The notes under the pieces: generated by a model
Databases searched by the model: none
Told to the model about the DNA's origin: nothing
The model's input: only the letters and a program-made list of their open reading frames with translations
Position numbers and translations under genes: made by a program
Shown here: positions 5,749-7,923 of the stretch, piece after piece
How the letters are laid out: every line of letters starts with the position of its first letter
How positions within the stretch are numbered: the stretch's first letter is position 1
From: Paradesertivirga sp036399495
GTDB taxonomy: Bacteria; Bacteroidota; Bacteroidia; Sphingobacteriales; Sphingobacteriaceae
Direction of reading: 5' to 3'
DNA length: 7,923 nt
Assembly (NCBI GenBank): GCA_036399495.1
Contig: DASWMZ010000222.1
Location: 1-7,923, forward strand

Positions 5749-6150
5749 ATGAAAAGAAGCGCTATAATCGGTATCGTTATAATCGCCATTGCAATTGGAA
5801 CCATAATTAGTACTTATGCCGATTCAAGTACTTATGGATCTTTTACAGACGCGCAGGAAACATCTTCTGAATTACACGTAGTAGGACAATTGGACAAAGG
5901 GAAGGAGTTGGTTTATAATCCGAAAAAGGATGCTAATTATTTTGCTTTCTACATGAAAGATAATAATGGCAAAGAATGTAAAGTTGTGTTCAATGGTACT
6001 AAACCTCAGGATTTTGAGCGCTCCGAGCAAATAGTTTTAACTGGAAAGATGGTGAATGGAGAATTCCAGGCTTCAAAAATATTAATGAAGTGTCCATCTA
6101 AATACAATAAAGACCAGGTTGAAGTTCAGGAAGTAAATACTGCTTCTTAA
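5749..6150 (+). CDS. ccmE: Cytochrome c maturation haem chaperone CcmE, Cys (CXXXY) type
   Basis: The product has 133 residues, shorter than the roughly 160 of E. coli CcmE. An N-terminal membrane anchor (about 5-22) leads to a periplasmic OB-fold domain. Family features are LHVVGQLDKGKEL (42-54), the core strand YFAFYMKDNNGKECKVVFNG (64-83), PQDFERSEQIVLTGKM (86-101) and GEFQASKILMKCPSKY (104-119). CcmE carries haem from CcmC to CcmF, bound covalently through a His in an HDENY-like motif. Here that position is Cys115, giving Cys115-P-S-K-Tyr119. A CXXXY form is known from archaea and some bacteria with a variant System I, so this is a natural variant and not a broken gene. A second Cys (77) lies within the core strand. 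The gene is followed after 13 bp by ccmF, clearly in one operon. Confidence 0.95.
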   Translation: MKRSAIIGIVIIAIAIGTIISTYADSSTYGSFTDAQETSSELHVVGQLDKGKELVYNPKKDANYFAFYMKDNNGKECKVVFNGTKPQDFERSEQIVLTGKMVNGEFQASKILMKCPSKYNKDQVEVQEVNTAS

Positions 6151-6163
6151 TTAATCATTATAA

Positions 6164-7923
6164 ATGGATATACAGTTTGCAGGTGAACACCTGCTTCCTG
6201 GCCAAATAGGCCAATTTTTTATTATCTTATCGTTCGGTACCGCACTTTTAGCCACTCTTTCTTATTATTTCGCCACCGTTAAAGATACTCTCGACGATTC
6301 ATGGAAACGTATCGCCCGTGTGGCAACTTGGTTAAACACTATTGCTGTAATTGGCATTGCTTCCTCCCTGTATTATATTATTTACAATCATTATTTCGAA
6401 TACCATTATGCCTGGGCGCATTCTTCAAAAGCATTGCCTGTCTATTATATCGTTTCCTGTTTTTGGGAAGGTCAGGAGGGAAGCTTTTTGTTGTGGATGT
6501 TCTGGCAAGCAGTTCTAGCTAATATTCTTATTTGGAGGGCAAAAAGCTGGGAAAATTCGGTAATGACTACCGTTATGCTTTCGCAAGCGTTCCTAGCATC
6601 AATGATTATAGGAGTAGAAATTCTCGGAACAAGAGTGGGAAGCTCCCCATTCATTCTGTTACGTAATGCAATGGAAGGTCCCATTTTTTCCCGTGCTGAT
6701 TATTTAAGTTTAATTCCTGACGGGAACGGACTGAACCCGTTATTGCAAAACTATTGGATGGTGATCCATCCGCCGACACTTTTTCTTGGCTTTGCTTCCA
6801 TGATTGTTCCATTCGCTTATGCAATAGCGGGTTTATGGGAAAAACGTTATAAAGAATGGCCAGCCAGCGCATTGCCATGGTCATTATTTGCTGTAATGAT
6901 TTTGGGCACCGGAATTATTATGGGTTCATTTTGGGCCTATGAAGCACTAAATTTTGGCGGCTTCTGGGCTTGGGACCCAGTGGAAAATGCTTCGATCATT
7001 CCCTGGTTAACTTTAATTGCGGCAGTACACGTAATATTGGCTTATAAAAGTTCCGGACATTCCTATTTTACTGCAACGTTCTTAACTATTATCAGTTTTG
7101 TTTTGGTACTTTATGCCTCCTTTTTAACTAGGAGCGGAATTTTAGGTGAGACCTCTGTCCACTCATTTACCGATCTTGGCATGTTCGGCCATTTACTTTT
7201 ATATCTGGGCATCTTCATTTTGATTCCGGTTGTCTTAATCGTTGTCCGCTGGAAAGCAATGCCTATTACACAAAAAGATGAAGAAACTTATTCACGGGAA
7301 TTCTGGCTGTTTATTGGAGCACTGGTTTTAGGTATTTCCTGTTTACAGATTATCGCAACAACGTCCATTCCTGTATTTAATGCAGTTTTCGGAACAAAGC
7401 TAGCACCGCCGCCTAATATCATTCAGCATTATAATAAATGGCAGGTTCCGTTTGCCGTAGTGGTGGCAATCGTTTCAGGTTTCACCCAATTCCTAAAGTA
7501 TCGCAAAACAGAAGCCGGTAAGTTTTGGAAAAAGATCATCAAAGCTATTTTAGTGGCTATTGTTATCACTGCCATTTTTGTCTTCATTACTAAGGTTTAC
7601 ACCAACTTAATGTATATCCTGTTAACCTTTGCAGGAGTATTTTCAATAGTTAGCAATATCGAGATCTTATTAGATGCCTTGAAAGGAAAGTGGAAACTTG
7701 CGGGATCATCCGTTGCCCACATCGGTTTTGCCTTAATGCTAATTGGCGCACTGGTATCGGCTGCTACAAATGAAATAGTTTCTGTAAATAACTCTGGTTT
7801 AATAGCAGTTGAGGGATTTGATAAAGTAGAAAAGCCACGGGAAAATTTGATGCTCTATCAAAACGAGCCTCAAAAGATGGATAACTACACCATTACATAT
7901 CTTGGCGACTCGATAGCCGGTCC
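6164..7923 (+). CDS. ccmF: Cytochrome c haem lyase subunit CcmF, 3' end outside window
   Basis: The frame from the ATG at 6164 is open for 586 codons to the window edge. It encodes a polytopic inner-membrane protein that takes haem from CcmE and attaches it to apocytochrome c. The tryptophan-rich WWD haem-binding loop is WAYEALNFGGFWAWDPVEN (257-275). The four histidines expected in CcmF are present: His202 (in IHPPTLFLGF) and His333 (in RSGILGETSVHSF) as periplasmic haem ligands, and His289 and His519 (in VAHIGFALMLIGAL) in membrane helices for the b-type haem. Downstream of the last visible helix begins a hydrophilic stretch (NEIVSVNNSG...) that should be the periplasmic domain. The first residues are MDIQFAGEHLLPGQIGQ, and the only spacing is 13 bp after ccmE, without a Shine-Dalgarno sequence. 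No frameshift or missing key residue is visible. Further ccm genes may follow outside the window. Confidence 0.97.
   Translation, partial: MDIQFAGEHLLPGQIGQFFIILSFGTALLATLSYYFATVKDTLDDSWKRIARVATWLNTIAVIGIASSLYYIIYNHYFEYHYAWAHSSKALPVYYIVSCFWEGQEGSFLLWMFWQAVLANILIWRAKSWENSVMTTVMLSQAFLASMIIGVEILGTRVGSSPFILLRNAMEGPIFSRADYLSLIPDGNGLNPLLQNYWMVIHPPTLFLGFASMIVPFAYAIAGLWEKRYKEWPASALPWSLFAVMILGTGIIMGSFWAYEALNFGGFWAWDPVENASIIPWLTLIAAVHVILAYKSSGHSYFTATFLTIISFVLVLYASFLTRSGILGETSVHSFTDLGMFGHLLLYLGIFILIPVVLIVVRWKAMPITQKDEETYSREFWLFIGALVLGISCLQIIATTSIPVFNAVFGTKLAPPPNIIQHYNKWQVPFAVVVAIVSGFTQFLKYRKTEAGKFWKKIIKAILVAIVITAIFVFITKVYTNLMYILLTFAGVFSIVSNIEILLDALKGKWKLAGSSVAHIGFALMLIGALVSAATNEIVSVNNSGLIAVEGFDKVEKPRENLMLYQNEPQKMDNYTITYLGDSIAG

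Noticed and set aside
6301..6884. Three short open frames of 70-77 codons on both strands
   Set aside because: All fall inside the ccmF frame, which carries all expected motifs.

Overview
This window looks like chromosomal DNA of a Bacteroidota bacterium, probably from the Sphingobacteriaceae/Chitinophagaceae side. The evidence is low GC, promoter boxes of the TAnnTTTG type, gene starts without a Shine-Dalgarno sequence, an ECF sigma factor paired with a membrane protein, a secreted right-handed beta-helix protein, a CXXXY-type CcmE and a large CcmF. The genus is inference. Five genes can be called, two of them running off the window, plus one gene relic.

Layout. (1) 1-2163, minus strand: a long uninterrupted gene (721 codons, 3' end outside the window) for a secreted beta-helix protein, probably polysaccharide-active. 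(2) 2164-2921: a 758-bp divergent intergenic region without a convincing gene. It holds three 11-bp-phased copies of TTTGTACA and a fourth copy nearer the beta-helix gene. (3) 2922-4250, plus strand: a 442-residue predicted inner-membrane regulator, made of an N-terminal helical DNA-binding-like domain, one membrane segment, a PKD-like domain and a lectin-like beta-sandwich. (4) 4251-4481: a convergent spacer with a REP-like palindrome and a frameshifted relic of a second beta-helix gene related to the one at 1-2163. (5) 4482-5556, minus strand: an ECF sigma factor overlapping by 14 bp with a four-helix membrane protein that may be its anti-sigma. (6) 5557-5748: a divergent promoter region. 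(7) 5749-7923, plus strand: ccmE followed by ccmF (3' end outside the window), parts of cytochrome c maturation System I.

How the genes may work together. CcmE and CcmF pass haem to apocytochromes c. The CcmE here carries Cys in place of the usual haem-binding His. The ECF sigma factor and its membrane partner form a separate envelope-signalling pair whose targets are not visible here. The membrane regulator and the beta-helix protein are divergent neighbours separated by phased repeats, so the regulator could sense an outer ligand such as glycan and control the beta-helix gene. That link is a hypothesis. The beta-helix relic beyond the regulator suggests that it was once flanked on both sides by related beta-helix genes.
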